Shown: in pieces, positions 50,655 through 62,732 of the stretch | Layout: each line of letters begins with the position of its first letter | Position numbering within the stretch: position 1 is the first letter of the stretch | Assembly: GCA_030220185.1 (NCBI GenBank) | Contig: JASPKZ010010273.1 | Span: 868,001 to 932,000, forward strand | Length of the DNA: 64,000 bases | Direction: 5' to 3' | DNA from: Diploptera punctata | Taxonomy: Eukaryota; Arthropoda; Insecta; Blattodea; Blaberidae | Translations under genes and position numbers: made by a program | The notes under the pieces: model-generated | What the model was told of the DNA's origin: nothing | What the model saw: only the letters and a program-made list of their open reading frames with translations | Databases searched by the model: none

Positions 50655-53600
50655 TTCAAAACATTATTGTAATACATGGAGTCCTAATGGTCCCAAATAA
50701 CAAATTATTAAAATAACTAACACATTATTTGCGACATAGCGATAACGACAATTGAATACTCAAAATGTATGCCTACGTTAGCCTAATAATGGTATCACTA
50801 TACATTATGTAGAATTTAAAGTATCATGTAGATTAAGAAAGTTAAATAAAAAAGGGACAGTTAAGTTGTACATTATTATGGGATCCAACGCGCCAAAATT
50901 GTACAAAATCACTTCATTTAATTGCAGTGGCGTGCATTCAACTCCAGCTACCCCAGAACTCCTGGGGTAATTAGTATATTAATAATTTTGAATTAAGAAA
51001 ATAATAGATTTGCCAAATTCCATTCAAATATATACACATGAACATAAAAAATTAAAAATTCCCGCCGCGCCAGCATACATGTATCGCATGTGCCGGAGCC
51101 ATGTGCGTATTCACATTATCTCCATAGAGAAACACAAAGTATTTCCTCTATGTTATCCCCACCAACACCTTCTGTTGCGCTACAGATGAATCCGTGCATC
51201 ACTGCCTGCTACGTCCAGCGATAAGCCACACTAGATCAGAGATAATCCACTAGACGAAGCTGTGTCTTATTCCATTGTTCCATTGATTTTTTATGGAATA
51301 CCAGCTAGCTGTACCCAATTAACGCCACAACTCGAATAAGAATACAAAAGGTCGAATGACGTTTCGACCTACCGATTCATTTGATGAAAAAAACGTGATT
51401 GGCTGATTTGGGAAGCGCCAATTCCTCAATAATAGAATTTTTCGAAATAACATTTCTTAATTTATAATATTTAATTTATGCTAGTTACATTTTTACAAAT
51501 ACAATAAATAAATGAATAAAATGATGCTGTACTTTTTGTCAGCTGTAGCAACTTATTAATTTAAGAAGCTTTATTTATATTGTATATCTGAATTACAACG
51601 TTGGATTATTATGAAAGTGTATATATTATTTGTGGAAAGCAACAATTGAATTTAATATCGACAATGAGTTCGTTCAAACGCATTATTAATAATTTTTACG
51701 AGTTACTGTTGAATGCGATTTGTCAATTTAGTAAAAATGAATGTATGTGACTATAATATTACAAACGAGACCCTTTTCGTGCAGCCTCATACAACACGGT
51801 AGGCTAACCCCAGATTTACCGAATCTAAAAAAAATTCAAAGCATTTTAGTATCACACTATTTGTAAACTGAATAATTCGGAACGAAAGTTTTTATAAACT
51901 ATAAGTCACATTGCCATCATACAGCTGGGGCAATTGCTCTGACCACCGCACCCCACTGTTTAATTGAAACAATCAGAAAATGTAAATTTGCTGGCTAGTG
52001 TTACAAAATTTATATAGGCTCGTGTTTTTTGCAACAACTAAATGAGTGATTGGTGTGTTGAATTCTATAAAAAATAATATTTTATTAACAAAGTCCCCTT
52101 TTTTATTCAACATTATTCAAGCATGATCCATTACACTTAATATGGTGTTTTATAATTTAGGCTTCCTTGTTTAGCAATTTTACATTGCACAATGATAAGC
52201 AGGGAGCGGTGTTTGAGTAAGTAAACAGACGCTTGATATTACCTGCCACTCGGAGTATGTATTGCGCAGGACTCGTTCTTCTATAACAGAGTGTTTCTTA
52301 GCGACTGTTTCGTTTATTCGCTGCATACAGAGTAGTAAATAACTGTACGTTTCGGAAGTATATTATTGTACATTGCAGTGACTATAATCATGATGTATGA
52401 GAAAATATTTCAGTACATTAAACCCTTATTCAAAATGAAGTAGTTTTATTGCAAACTACAGATAACTAAACATACGTTTGTTTGCTTCCTTCTATAATTA
52501 CTTATCCTGGTGTAATTGGTTTTTAAGCAGGGTATAATGCCTTCCACCGAACATCATTTTGTTTATACTGAACTGCACGGTCACTGATGCGTCCTCCTTC
52601 CTTATAGTCCGTGCATTCTTAACTTCACTGTATACTTACTAGAACACCGCTCCCTATTGATAAGTGCATATTGTGCTCTGAATTAAAATTATAGTTATGC
52701 TAAGTCGTAATGATTTAATGTGGTTACCATTTATAATTATACATTATTGTTGAGAATTTTAGTAACTATTTACATTTTGATTCTATTTAAATAGTTAGTG
52801 AAAACTATAGATTTTATAACTGACTTACAAACACTGTAATTACATAAATTTCGTGAGTTGCAGGCTAGCTTCCTCTCTCTTCTCTAATTTTCTGTATCAG
52901 TTTTATTTCGCTGTATGAGTAGTTTCAGTTAAATGTAATTAGGCCTAAGTTGTAGAGGATTCCGAAAGAATGTGCGAATAGCTATTGTGATTGTATACAC
53001 TAACCGAGTTAAAAAATACAAATCGTAATCGACCCTAATTACTAGATACCAAAAATCGCAATGAAAAGAAAATACTTTACAACATGTGACGCGAAAAAAA
53101 TGTTAAGTTCCAATCATACACCATGTGCATGCGCCATCAAATGCGAAGCTGTTTACACTATGGAATCACGGGATATAGCCAATATAATACACGATATTAA
53201 ACGAACCCAAAAGTTAATTAACGCAGTTTAAGCACTCTGACCTGTGAAAAAATGCAATGACCAAAAATAAATAGCAAATTCTGAAGTATATGTGTACAGT
53301 TAATTAGTACATATTCTATGTTGGCTGCACTGGAACACGTCTTTGTTGTTGCATAGAATATTCGTTAAAATCAATGTGGCTGCCACATCTTCATGCTACA
53401 TAATTATGTAGTTAAATATCATAGAAAAATATATAGAAATAATCGTTAGAAAAAATGTAAAAATCATTGTAAATGGTGGGAAATAATTTTAAAAATTGAA
53501 CACTATGAATAAAATTTTATAGGAGTTTATGAAGGAATTAAGAAAGTCACGTAACAGTTGTAAAGTTTAACCAAAATATATATTGTGTTAACACACATAC

Positions 53601-54667
53601 ACATATATAGGGTCTGTATACCTATGTATGTGTGTATTAACGCTCTAGCGGCTACAATTTTTTTTCTAGAAACCAAATTCGGCATATAATATATGTTATT
53701 GAAATAAAACTAGACATATTTTCATTAAATCCAGCGAAATCCCATCATTAGCGGTTGGTTTTATCTGAAAGTCAAAATTTAAAAACCGTTCATAAATTTT
53801 ACTTGATGAATAATTAGTTTAATTCTGCAGTCCTTGCGCGACTGTCTTTTTATTCTTCTTGGCGAACAGTTGTGCCTTATGAAATCTGCTTTAATTATTT
53901 TTTTAAATAACGATTCTAATACCACTTCCGTCGAAATGATCTAGCGAACAAAACTGCGGGGTTTCTATAATATACAGCTGATATAGTTGCTAACAGTAGG
54001 CCTTATTGTGTAACGTTAATTTTCCTCGTGGGCTGTTGAGAGGGCGTATGTCACCGCTATGGCCACATGCTGTGGTTACGGTGTTGATTAGCCGGATCGG
54101 TTTAGCCCACCCGCTCGCAGCGTACCACTACTCGTTTCCACAAGCGGATTTCAATTCATTTCTCTTCCTAAGGGGAGAATGAACCTTTTTTTTTTTTTTA
54201 AGTCTTGTTTTTATCGGAGCTCTCTTAATATGGAACGATGAATGGAAGATTTCCATACAGGCCTAGTTTCATCTGTTCATACGTAATAGCTTTTCCAACT
54301 TCTAACCACATAAAAATGTTATCGTCCAACTTTCTTCGATCGTAGGCCTAAACTCTTTCCGAAATAGTCACAATATGATTTTGGTTCATTTAGGTTCTCA
54401 GAAAGGCGCTTTATAAAGCTATATGTATATAAAGCGGGGAAGTTTAGTATTTTAAAAGGTTTACATTGATTTAAATATGATTTAAAAAGTTGTGTTTCAA
54501 AATATTAGAATGCCTGAAGGGCTGTAAGATAAATGCATAAAACAATTAAGAATAATCCTAAGTTTTTGTTTGCTCCTTTTAAGCCATTGACGTGGGATTT
54601 GTAGGGTTTATATAAATCATTGCTTTTGGTTAAATTTTGTACTTAAGTGATACTAAAATACCCTCCA
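50655..54667. other. 4-kb stretch without recognised transposon or gene
   Basis: The only structures seen are a hairpin at 53594-53641 (ACACACATACA/TGTGTGTAT arms) and a block at about 53641-53800 (CGCTCTAGCGGCTAC and following). That block resembles 62160-62320 (CGCTCTAGCGGTCAC). A decayed tRNA-like head may lie at 51920-51960 (minus). No open frame looks protein-like. Confidence 0.5.
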
Positions 54668-55145
54668 TGGTATCTTTATCTTGTCGTGGTGGAGTGGTTA
54701 GCGTGCTTAAATGATCCCGAGAGCTATGCCGGCGGTAGCATTGCTGCCGATAGGGTTACCCATGCCGGACTGGTCGAAGGTGATAAGCCAGACGAAAAAA
54801 GTACGATCTTTCACCGTAAAAATACAACCGTCAAGAAATGCGGACATGGGTTCAACTGGGGTAAAATTTTCCGGAGTCAAATAGCCCCCATTCGGTTCTC
54901 CGGGCGGGGACTACTTCAGGGAACCCATGCCAAAGGCTCAAACACAGGGACATGTTCCTAGGAACATGGAATGTTAGGACTTTGTACAATAGCGGGGCGC
55001 TAGAGGTATTAACCCGTGAATTAGACAAATCGTCCTTTTATACAGGGGATGATTGGAAAACATTGGCTCAGAATAGGGATGTATGGAGAACTTATGTCCG
55101 CGCGGCTATGAACCTACGTGTTCGATATTGCCAGTGAGTTAGTTA
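54668..55145 (+). mobile_element. Internally deleted LINE: leader and ORF start fused to ORF end
   Basis: Leader with GTCGTGGTGGAGTGGTTAGC and GATCCCGAGAGCTATGCCGG. Then 54960-55030 reads LGTWNVRTLYNSGALEVLTR, the N-terminal start of an endonuclease (GTWNVRTL). It jumps directly to YTGDDWKTLAQNRDVWRTYV and LRVRYCQ, the C-terminal end seen in family 1 (23188). Endonuclease catalytic residues and reverse transcriptase are missing. The frame stays open across the junction to 55137. Confidence 0.85.
54952..55137 (+). CDS. Fused LINE mini-ORF, 61 codons
   Basis: It contains about 27 residues of the endonuclease start and about 30 of the ORF end of the same LINE family, in frame. No catalytic residue is retained. 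A functional product is unlikely. The frame is reported because the deletion preserved it. Confidence 0.5.
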   Translation: MFLGTWNVRTLYNSGALEVLTRELDKSSFYTGDDWKTLAQNRDVWRTYVRAAMNLRVRYCQ

Positions 55146-55223
55146 GCTAGTTAATGTTTTGAAAGTATCATTAAAAATTGTAATTTTTGTTCTGGAGATA
55201 TAAAAAATCTGTCCCGCGTCGTA

Positions 55224-55527
55224 AAAAAAGTAAAGTGATCCCACGACAGACCCGGAGGCCCTTGGGGTAGTGGGAGGTTAAGGCTCCCACTTTTTCTAGA
55301 CAATCGGCACTTTATGTCAGCCGGGTTGTCAGCCCTGCGTGACGGCCGCCTTTACCCCCAGAACAAGCGTCTGGTACTCATTTCCGTTAGAGGCTGAGTC
55401 GACCCCAGGGCCATGGTGCCGCCAGAGGGTTTGGGTCAGTTTAAAAATCCTGACCCCAACGGGACTTGAACCCTCGACCCTCCGGCTTGTAGCTCAGTGC
55501 CTTAACCACTACGCTACGGCGTGCCCC
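55224..55527 (-). mobile_element. SINE family A, perfect 13-bp TSD
   Basis: Full-length minus copy. GTCCCGCGTCGTA at 55211-55223 and 55528-55540. It sits directly before SINE B. Confidence 0.95.
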
Positions 55528-55540
55528 GTCCCGCGTCGTA

Positions 55541-55875
55541 GGCGAGCGTTTAAGACAGCTAGCCTTGCTGCAGAGCTACGGGATTTGTGCTGGTTCGAGT
55601 CCCCATGGAGAATAACTTTTCTCATGGAATTTCAACCTGTATGGGACCGGTGTCCACCCTTCAGCGTGAGGAGTTATGGATAGCTACAATAAGTAGCTGC
55701 TCCAAGTTGAGATAATCATTTGTAACAGCTGGGGGTCTCGACATGCTGACATGTCACCCCTATACTGGCTGAATGATCGTCCACCTCTGTGATTAACACA
55801 TGTGGATGTGAGGCCAGGAGCCTGCTGGTAGATCGGTAGACCAAGGGCTTTCTATGCTTGTCGCGCCATGGAGTA
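55541..55875 (+). mobile_element. SINE family B with head
   Basis: Head GGCGAGCGTTTAAGACAGC, CTGGTTCGAGTCCCC, body and CGCGCCATGGAG end. Confidence 0.88.
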
Positions 55876-56525
55876 ATATAAATGTCTTTAGGTAAGTCTT
55901 ATACGAATATTTTGCGCTTTACACGGATTTTAAAATTTAAGACCACAGTAAGACATCGTATGTACAGCATTTTAATAATTAAATTACGTAGTAAATCACA
56001 TTAATTTATTAACATTATATACCACATATATTAAATTTTCATGGTAATGAAATAACCCTACTTACTGATATCCTAATAGGCCTATAATTACATAAATAAG
56101 TAGCTATACATTTCAATTATTTTAAATTTATTAATATTCCACAATTATAATTTAGTTATATGTGATAAATTTATGAAAAAAAAGAACATGTAGGCTTAAT
56201 AGATGTGTGTAGTCATAAATGAAGAATGGAGGACGAACTCCTAAACAAGCAAACTTCATATACCATAAGATAAAAAAAGTACTCCTATTAAAACAAATTA
56301 ATGAGATTAAACTAATACATTTTATAAATAATTCCAATACGACCTGTAAAATAATTAATTACATATCCAGCCTCTAAACCTGGCGCACTGTTCTGCCAAA
56401 ATAGTTAATAATATACAAAAAACTAAACATTTTTAATACTTGGTCCTTTCGTACTAAAATATCATAACATTCAATAGATAGTCTGCAAAATTTATGGAAT
56501 CTCATTTGTAAGGTCTTTTATGATC
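55876..56525. other. AT-rich, nothing recognised
   Basis: No feature seen. Confidence 0.5.
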
Positions 56526-56850
56526 ATTGGTGTCCACCGCTGTGGTCTCGAGGTAGCGTGCTGCCTTGTCACGCAGTGGGCCCGGGTTCGATTTCCGGCT
56601 GGGGCAGGCTCCTGGGTGGTGATTTTTTTTTCGGGGTTTTTCCTCACCTGTAAGACAAATGTCAGACAGCTTAGGGCCCAATGACCCCCGTAAATCATCC
56701 GTCCACCATCATCATCCTTATCATTATCATCCTTTACCGGTGTGGAAAACAACGGGAAGCTACCACACCTATAATTCCCTAGTAAAGCATAACGTGAAAA
56801 TGCTATGATTGCAGTGAAAGGCCAGCCCTTAAGCAGAATTACTATGGATG
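56526..56850 (+). mobile_element. SINE family C, full length
   Basis: Head GTCCACCGCTGTGGTCTCGA, B-box-like GGGTTCGATTTCCGG, CATCATCATCC repeat, 3' end AGAATTACTATGGATGG. Confidence 0.9.
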
Positions 56851-56890
56851 GATGGATATTAAGCATAATATTAAGAATTTATATTTCTTA

Positions 56891-57302
56891 CAAGAGAACT
56901 GTCAACCAATGCATGCCGATACTTACCTTGAAATTTCTCCCAAAGAAGCGTTGTGATGTGCCAAAACCGTGTCCAGAAAGTTATCTGCCGTTTTAAAGTG
57001 CAAAGCACAGAAATCGAAGCCAGAATCCAGCAATGGCAACTCACTGTGCGGAGTATATTATGTATATCCCTGCATGAGTTAAGTACAGAGTAGAGAGAGG
57101 CGGGTAGTGAGGGTTTTCCAATCTGCCAATACAGGAGTTGTATTACTTCCCCATAGTTTAAAATGAGAGATTTGGCGTTTAATTCTCGTGTCTTGCAGTT
57201 AAAAACGGCAGATTTTTTTGGACAAGGTCTTTGTACATCACGGCGCTTCTCTGGAAGAAATTTCAAGTTAGTTTCGGCATGCAATGGTTGACAGTTTCCT
57301 TG
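56891..57302. mobile_element. Palindromic MITE family F, copy 2 (TTA duplication)
   Basis: TIRs begin CAAGAGAACTGTCAACCAAT and CAAGGAAACTGTCAACCATT. TTA is at 56888-56890 and 57303-57305. The interior aligns with copy 1 (GAGAGATTTGG, AGTTAAAAACGGCAGAT). Confidence 0.88.
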
Positions 57303-57311
57303 TTAGAATGA

Positions 57312-57485
57312 CATATTTTCCCAGTTGGTAGACCGAGAATGAGGTGGGAGAATAAAATTTAACCATTATTTAAGGGAAGTAGTTTATACAGGGATGATTG
57401 AAAATCTTAGCTCAGAATAGGGATATGTGGAGAGCTTATGTCCGCGCACTCATGGTCCTATGGGTTCGATAGTGCCAGCGAGTTA
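57312..57485 (+). mobile_element. LINE family 1 3' end fragment
   Basis: GTTGGTAGACCGAGAATGAG to TCGATAGTGCCAGCGAGTT matches the 3' end of the LINE at 23170, with the ORF frame broken. Confidence 0.82.
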
Positions 57486-57769
57486 ATTGGAATGAGATAT
57501 TTAGAAAATAGTCTGTCGGTTCTTGTGTGACAAGGGTTGCTACAAACCCCTGGTCCCAAACTCTTCACTTAGATGCGATGCGAGTTACATCAAATCTCTT
57601 GAGAATGACACAAATTACTTCCGTTTCAAATGGATCCTCGGGCTAGCAATTAACATCTCTATGTAAAGATGTGCAATACTTTTTTCCCAAGCGCTTTTGC
57701 TTCCACTTTACATCGAGTGTAAATGTGGTTGAGTGTTGTAAAGTCGCTAGAATGATGCATAATACAATA

Positions 57770-58065
57770 CTAAACCACTGTGGTCTCGAGGTAGCGTGCT
57801 GCCTTATCAGGCAGCGGGCCCTGGTTCGATTCTCGGTCAGGACAGGCTCCTGGGTGAGTTTTTTCGGGGTTTTTCCTTACCTTTAAGATAATTGTCAGGA
57901 AGCTTAGGGCCCAATTGTCCCCGAAAATCAACCGGACATCATCATCATCCTTCACCGGTGTGGGAAGCTACCACATCTTTAATTCCCTAGTAAAGTTGCA
58001 AAGTATAGCATGGAAATGCTATGATTGCAGTGAAATACCTGCCCTCGGGCAGAATTACTATGGAT
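57770..58065 (+). mobile_element. SINE family C
   Basis: Head CACTGTGGTCTCGAGGTAGC, B-box-like GGTTCGATTCTCGG, and 3' end GGCAGAATTACTATGGATG. Confidence 0.9.
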
Positions 58066-58722
58066 GTATGTTTTACAGCTAAGAGATCGGGCATTTTGTG
58101 AATATCCAGTAGACTTCACATTTTGGTTCAAACTTAATGTAAATTTATAATAAAAAAAAACATCTGCCAGTAAGATGCTACAAATAATCGAATTTAATTA
58201 AATTCGAGTGTGTACAAATTGGCAATCCTGTAGTGCTGTATTATGTGAAGTGAGAATCCCCATATAGTCTCCGGTCGAGATACTGCAGCATGTTACAAAG
58301 AGAAGAAAGAAAAATAAGTGAGGTCGATGTTGGAAATCTGCGGAGCTCGGAAACGTTCTCGTGTTAAAATATATGCTGTATTTAAAAATGCTAGTATCAG
58401 TGTTTTAATCCCATTTGATCTGGCCACTCAAGGTCATGTAACTTAGTTTGTTTGCCTTACTGGTTACTCCAATTCAATATCATTCTTTATGTGCTGATGT
58501 GTATATTATAGCGAGTTTTCCCGAATTTATGGTTAGCAGGATCACTTCCGAAGACAGCAGAAAACACGAAACACAAATCTAGACCCATGGTTGAAATTAA
58601 AATTCTCTAACCCGCTGAGAATCGAACCCGGGACATGGATTGGTAGGAAGAAATCTATGGCCTATCTATATGCATGGGTATACATTTAATATATTATTTG
58701 CTTTAACGATTCTAAACATAGC

Positions 58723-58916
58723 GTTGTAATTCACACTTGGGTGTTGAAGTGCTGACAAATTATGCTCAGATGCCTACTTTTTATGCTTGAGTTTTTTTTT
58801 TTTTTTTTTTACTTTCTGTTGTAATTCACACTTGGGTGTTGAAGTGCTGACAAATTATGCTCAGATGCCTACTTTTTATGCTTGAGTTTTTTTTTTTTTT
58901 TTTTTTTACTTTCTGT
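58723..58916 (+). repeat. Tandem duplication of a 95-base unit ending in poly-T
   Basis: Units 58723-58817 and 58818-58916 are identical except for T-run length (about 17 and 20). Each starts GTTGTAATTCACACTTGGGT. Confidence 0.93.
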
Positions 58917-59989
58917 AAATGTACGTCACAGGACCCACGGCTTTAGTTTCCTTCAGAAGGATCTCATACGCAGATTCTATTCCCTAAAATAGTCGCAAAC
59001 CTGGAACCATAGGAGAGCATATTAACCGCTAGTCCACCAGTACCGACATGTTTAACATATTCCACATTTTCTTGCATAAGATACTTGAAAAATGTTTTGC
59101 CAAAACTATCATATTAACTTAAATATTTTATATAAATCATTAAACCTGATTTTTATATTTATAAGCACGCTCTAGTGTATTAAGTTTTAATCTAGATGGA
59201 ACTTGTAAAATGTAGTCCTAATTATGCCTGTAGACCTTCACGTCACTGTTAATAATTTAGCTCTAAGTATCAAGCGATGCTGCAAACGAATTCAGAAGAC
59301 ATCATTTCTATTTCTTTTATTCTAGTGAACACTTAACAGAGAACGGTTTTCTTCTTTGTGTTGGGGGAATCCCAACCCACCTTTCACCTACTTGAGGATG
59401 TGCTTGAGGTAGATGCATTACCATTACGCCATCATGACACCAAATGACATATTCTCCCCCAGTATCCCATTAGAACGTGAATTACAACGGAAATGAGCGC
59501 ACCATCATTTCTGATCGATGATAACATGAAAGAAGGCCTCGATTATATCCCAAGTCTTTTTTTCCTGCAACAGGGATGTAAAAAATTTGCTTCAAATTTA
59601 CAGACCAAATATGATAAAAAAACTATTATTTTATTCAACGACAATTCAAATCTGAGCATAATTTTTTTTAAATCAACGACAATTCAAATTTAAGCATGAA
59701 GAGGTCGACAAATTTTGCCAGAGGCCTCTTTTTTCAGACTTGAAGTTATTTTACTTTCCTTAAATCTACGAAACGAACTCACGACTTTAGTTTCCTTCCG
59801 AAGAGTTTCATGTTTAGGATTGTATCGCACTGAAAAATTAATCTACTTCTGCCGGGTTTGAATCCGTGAACCTCAGAACCGGAGACTAGCATGGTAATCA
59901 TTAGTCACCAAAACCGAGTAGACTAAGGTTCAATTTCACCAACAGAGATAACTGTATTACGCCAGTTTTCCCCGTGTATAATGCATAGC
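58917..59989. other. Unassigned, with decayed tRNA-like heads
   Basis: Minus-strand B-box-like pieces lie near 59860 (inverse of GGATTCAAACCCGGC) and perhaps near 59000 and 58620. No full element. Confidence 0.4.
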
Positions 59990-60422
59990 TTAAACTGGCG
60001 TAATGTTGGTGAAACCGACCCTAAAAGCGTTATTGGTTACGGCGCAGAAAGTGGACATCCGAATTTCGAGATAATTTTGGTTTCAAAATGGAGCTTAGGA
60101 CCACTAAACATAAAACACAAAAAAAAAATGCGGACCATCCAAAAACGAAGCAGTAAAACAACGTTTTATAAACACTACAAAATACACATTTCACTAGTTT
60201 ACTGAACGAGACATCCTCTTTTCGATATAAATTTGGTATTAAAATGAAGCTTAGGATCACCAAAGATGAAAACACAAGAAAATCTGCGGACCATCACTAA
60301 AGAAACTACGTTAGAGTAATAGTTTCTTATACATAATTAGGTTAGGTTAGCTTTTAGTTTCTTACACATATAGTATAATTTATTTACAAACCTGTAATTT
60401 AATATTGTCTAAGTGTCATTCT

Positions 60423-60729
60423 GGGGGCATGTCGTAGTGTAGTGGTTAAGGCACCGAGCTACAAGCCGGAGGGTCGAGGGTTCAAGTCCCGTTGGGGTCA
60501 GGATTTTTAAACTGACCCAAACCCTCTGGTGGCACTATGGCCCTGGGTCGACTCAGCCTCTAACGGAAATAAGTACCAGACGCTTGTTCTGGGGGTAAAG
60601 GCGGCCGTCACGCAGGGTTGACAACCCGGTTGACAAAAAGTGCCGATTGTCTAGAAAAAGTGGGAGCCTTAACCTCCAACTACCCCAAGGGCCTCCGGGC
60701 CTGTTGTGGGATCACTTTGCTTTTTTTTT
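60423..60729 (+). mobile_element. SINE family A, 13-bp TSD
   Basis: Full-length. TAAGTGTCATTCT at 60410-60422 and TAAGTGCCATTCT at 60730-60742, one mismatch. Confidence 0.95.
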
Positions 60730-60821
60730 TAAGTGCCATTCTATTTATTACTTTCACAGGTTAGAATAATTTAAATAAGTTAGGTTAGCTTTTAGGTTAT
60801 TTAAATGTCATCCATCCATAG

Positions 60822-61137
60822 TAATTCTGCCCGAAGGCAGGTCCTTCACTGCAATCATAGCATTTTCATCCTATGCTTGCAGCTTTTACTAGGTAATTGT
60901 AGGTGTGGTAGCTTCCCGTTGCTTTCCACACTGATGATGATGATAAGGATGATGATGGTGATGGCCATATGATTTCGGGGACCGTTTGGGTCTTAAAGTT
61001 TTCCTGACATTTGTCTTACAGGTGAGGAAAAACCCCGATAAAAACCTCACCCAGAAAAACTGCCCCGACCGGGGATCAAACCCGGACCCGCTGCGTACAA
61101 GACAGCACGCTACCTCGAGACCACAGCGGTGGACAGG
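60822..61137 (-). mobile_element. SINE family C, full length
   Basis: Minus copy from CCATCCATAGTAATTCTGCC to CCACAGCGGTGGAC. It contains a GATGATGATGATAAG repeat in the usual place. Confidence 0.93.
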
Positions 61138-61821
61138 TATTCTAATAAATTATATTACACATTTCGAAGACTGTTATAAATAAGTGGCATCTATTTATTG
61201 AATATTTTGTAAGGGATAATTTGCCGTTATTCATTTTCGAGAAATACATACGATGACGTATCGGTTATTATCGACAATAGATTCAGTTAAACCATTTTTT
61301 CTTAAGAAACTTTATGTGAGGATGTGATTTCTATTAAATTTGAAACTCTTTGCTATGTAATTTTGGAAATGCAGCAGTGCACTTTTATTACAATAAAATA
61401 TTTATTCTATTTTTGCATCTCTATTGAAGAAAACATGTTTTCACCCTGGACTAACGTCTGAATATCGAATCTGACGTCACGACCACAATGGCAGCCACTT
61501 ACTTCAGGTAATATAGGGAATAATGCTTTATAAATTGTTATTTAACGGCTTTGTTTCTGGATGGTCCGCAATTTTTTCATGTTTTCATCTTCGACGTTAC
61601 TAAGCTTCATTTTAAAACCAAAATTATCTCGAAATTCGGATGCCCACTTTTTGCGCCGTACCCGCGTAATTTTTTGTTTAGGTATTAAATTGAGATAAAC
61701 ATCTCATGTGCATTGCGTAGTCTATTGATTTCCACAACTCAGTCAGACTATCTTATACGTAAAATTCAGGTTGTGTCTTTCGCTTAAATCATTAATAAAT
61801 TAAAATATCTATATGGGATAT

Positions 61822-62724
61822 TCATTTTTCGTCGCATAAGCATCTTAAATTTGTGGCATGTTAAAGAATCGTTACCGTAAAAATTCAAGATTGCTTCTTT
61901 TTCTTAAATCCGTACATTATGTATATATATAGCCTACCTGTGTTCCTAAATAGAGCTACATGATTATGATTACATATAAATTAATGTATGCCTTTCTGTC
62001 CATTTGTCCTTTATAGACTTCTAAACCGTTCAACCGATCTTTGTAAAAAAAATGTATATAGGCCTACAGATTTTCAGATGCGGCGAGTGTTCAGCCGTTA
62101 TCTATCATGTTTTAAAATCATTTAGATGTAGGGGTTCACCTCAAACCAAAATTTAAAAATCGCTCTAGCGGTCACTTTTTTGATGTTTCACAACGAAACT
62201 CAGTATATCCAATTAAAATAAACCAAGGTAGATATTGTCCAAAAATGAGCGAAATCAGACAATTAGAAGTGGAGGTTTACTTGAAATCGGAAATTAAAAA
62301 ACTGCCTAAACGACTGGACCGATTTTGATGAATGAGTGTGTGTGTGTTTGAATGGGTACCTGGATGGTTTAGATTCACAATTGGACCCGGTGCAGGTGCT
62401 GCGATTGGGTTATAGGATTTTTTATGTCAAATGTGTAGTCATCTGCATTACCGACATTCCGCGCGATTATGTGACGTCATAATGCAAGCTTCTTAAGGCA
62501 GAATGACAGTGAGGAATTTTCTTGTGAACTTGTTAATTAGTGAATTTTACGGAAAAAAAAGTAACTTATAGTTTTATCGTCCGGCCATGACACGATAATT
62601 GAACGTTAGGGCAAGACGACTGGTCCGCTAGTATATATATACAAATTAAAATGTAGGCCTATATATGATGTATTAATTTTTCCTCGCATAAGCATCTTAA
62701 ATCTGTGACATGTTAAATAATCGT
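61822..62724 (+). repeat. 51-base direct repeats around a dispersed repeat
   Basis: CGCATAAGCATCTTAAAT with flanks occurs at 61822-61873 and 62673-62724. The enclosed segment (about 61930-62640) contains CTAAACCGTTCAACCGATC, AAACGACTGGACCGATTTTG and ends GGTCCGCTAGTATATATAT. Confidence 0.65.
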
Positions 62725-62732
62725 CGGGATTG

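Larger units (their letters stand above)
60025..61680. mobile_element. Inverted-repeat element with a direct duplicate, two SINEs inside
   Basis: 60040-60145 and the inverse at 61560-61672 share GGACATCCGAATTTCGAGAT and GCGGACCATCCA. A diverged direct copy sits at 60205-60300. SINE A (60423) and SINE C (60822, minus) are inserted between. No coding sequence or defined termini. Confidence 0.6.

Noticed and set aside
58723..58916. CRISPR-like direct repeats
   Set aside because: Only two units without spacers, in eukaryotic sequence; a simple tandem duplication.
2001..61140. Short ORFs across SINE copies (for example 9064-9467 plus, 36731-36919, 55339-55683, 60986-61183)
   Set aside because: They recur wherever the SINE or transposon recurs and change with each indel.
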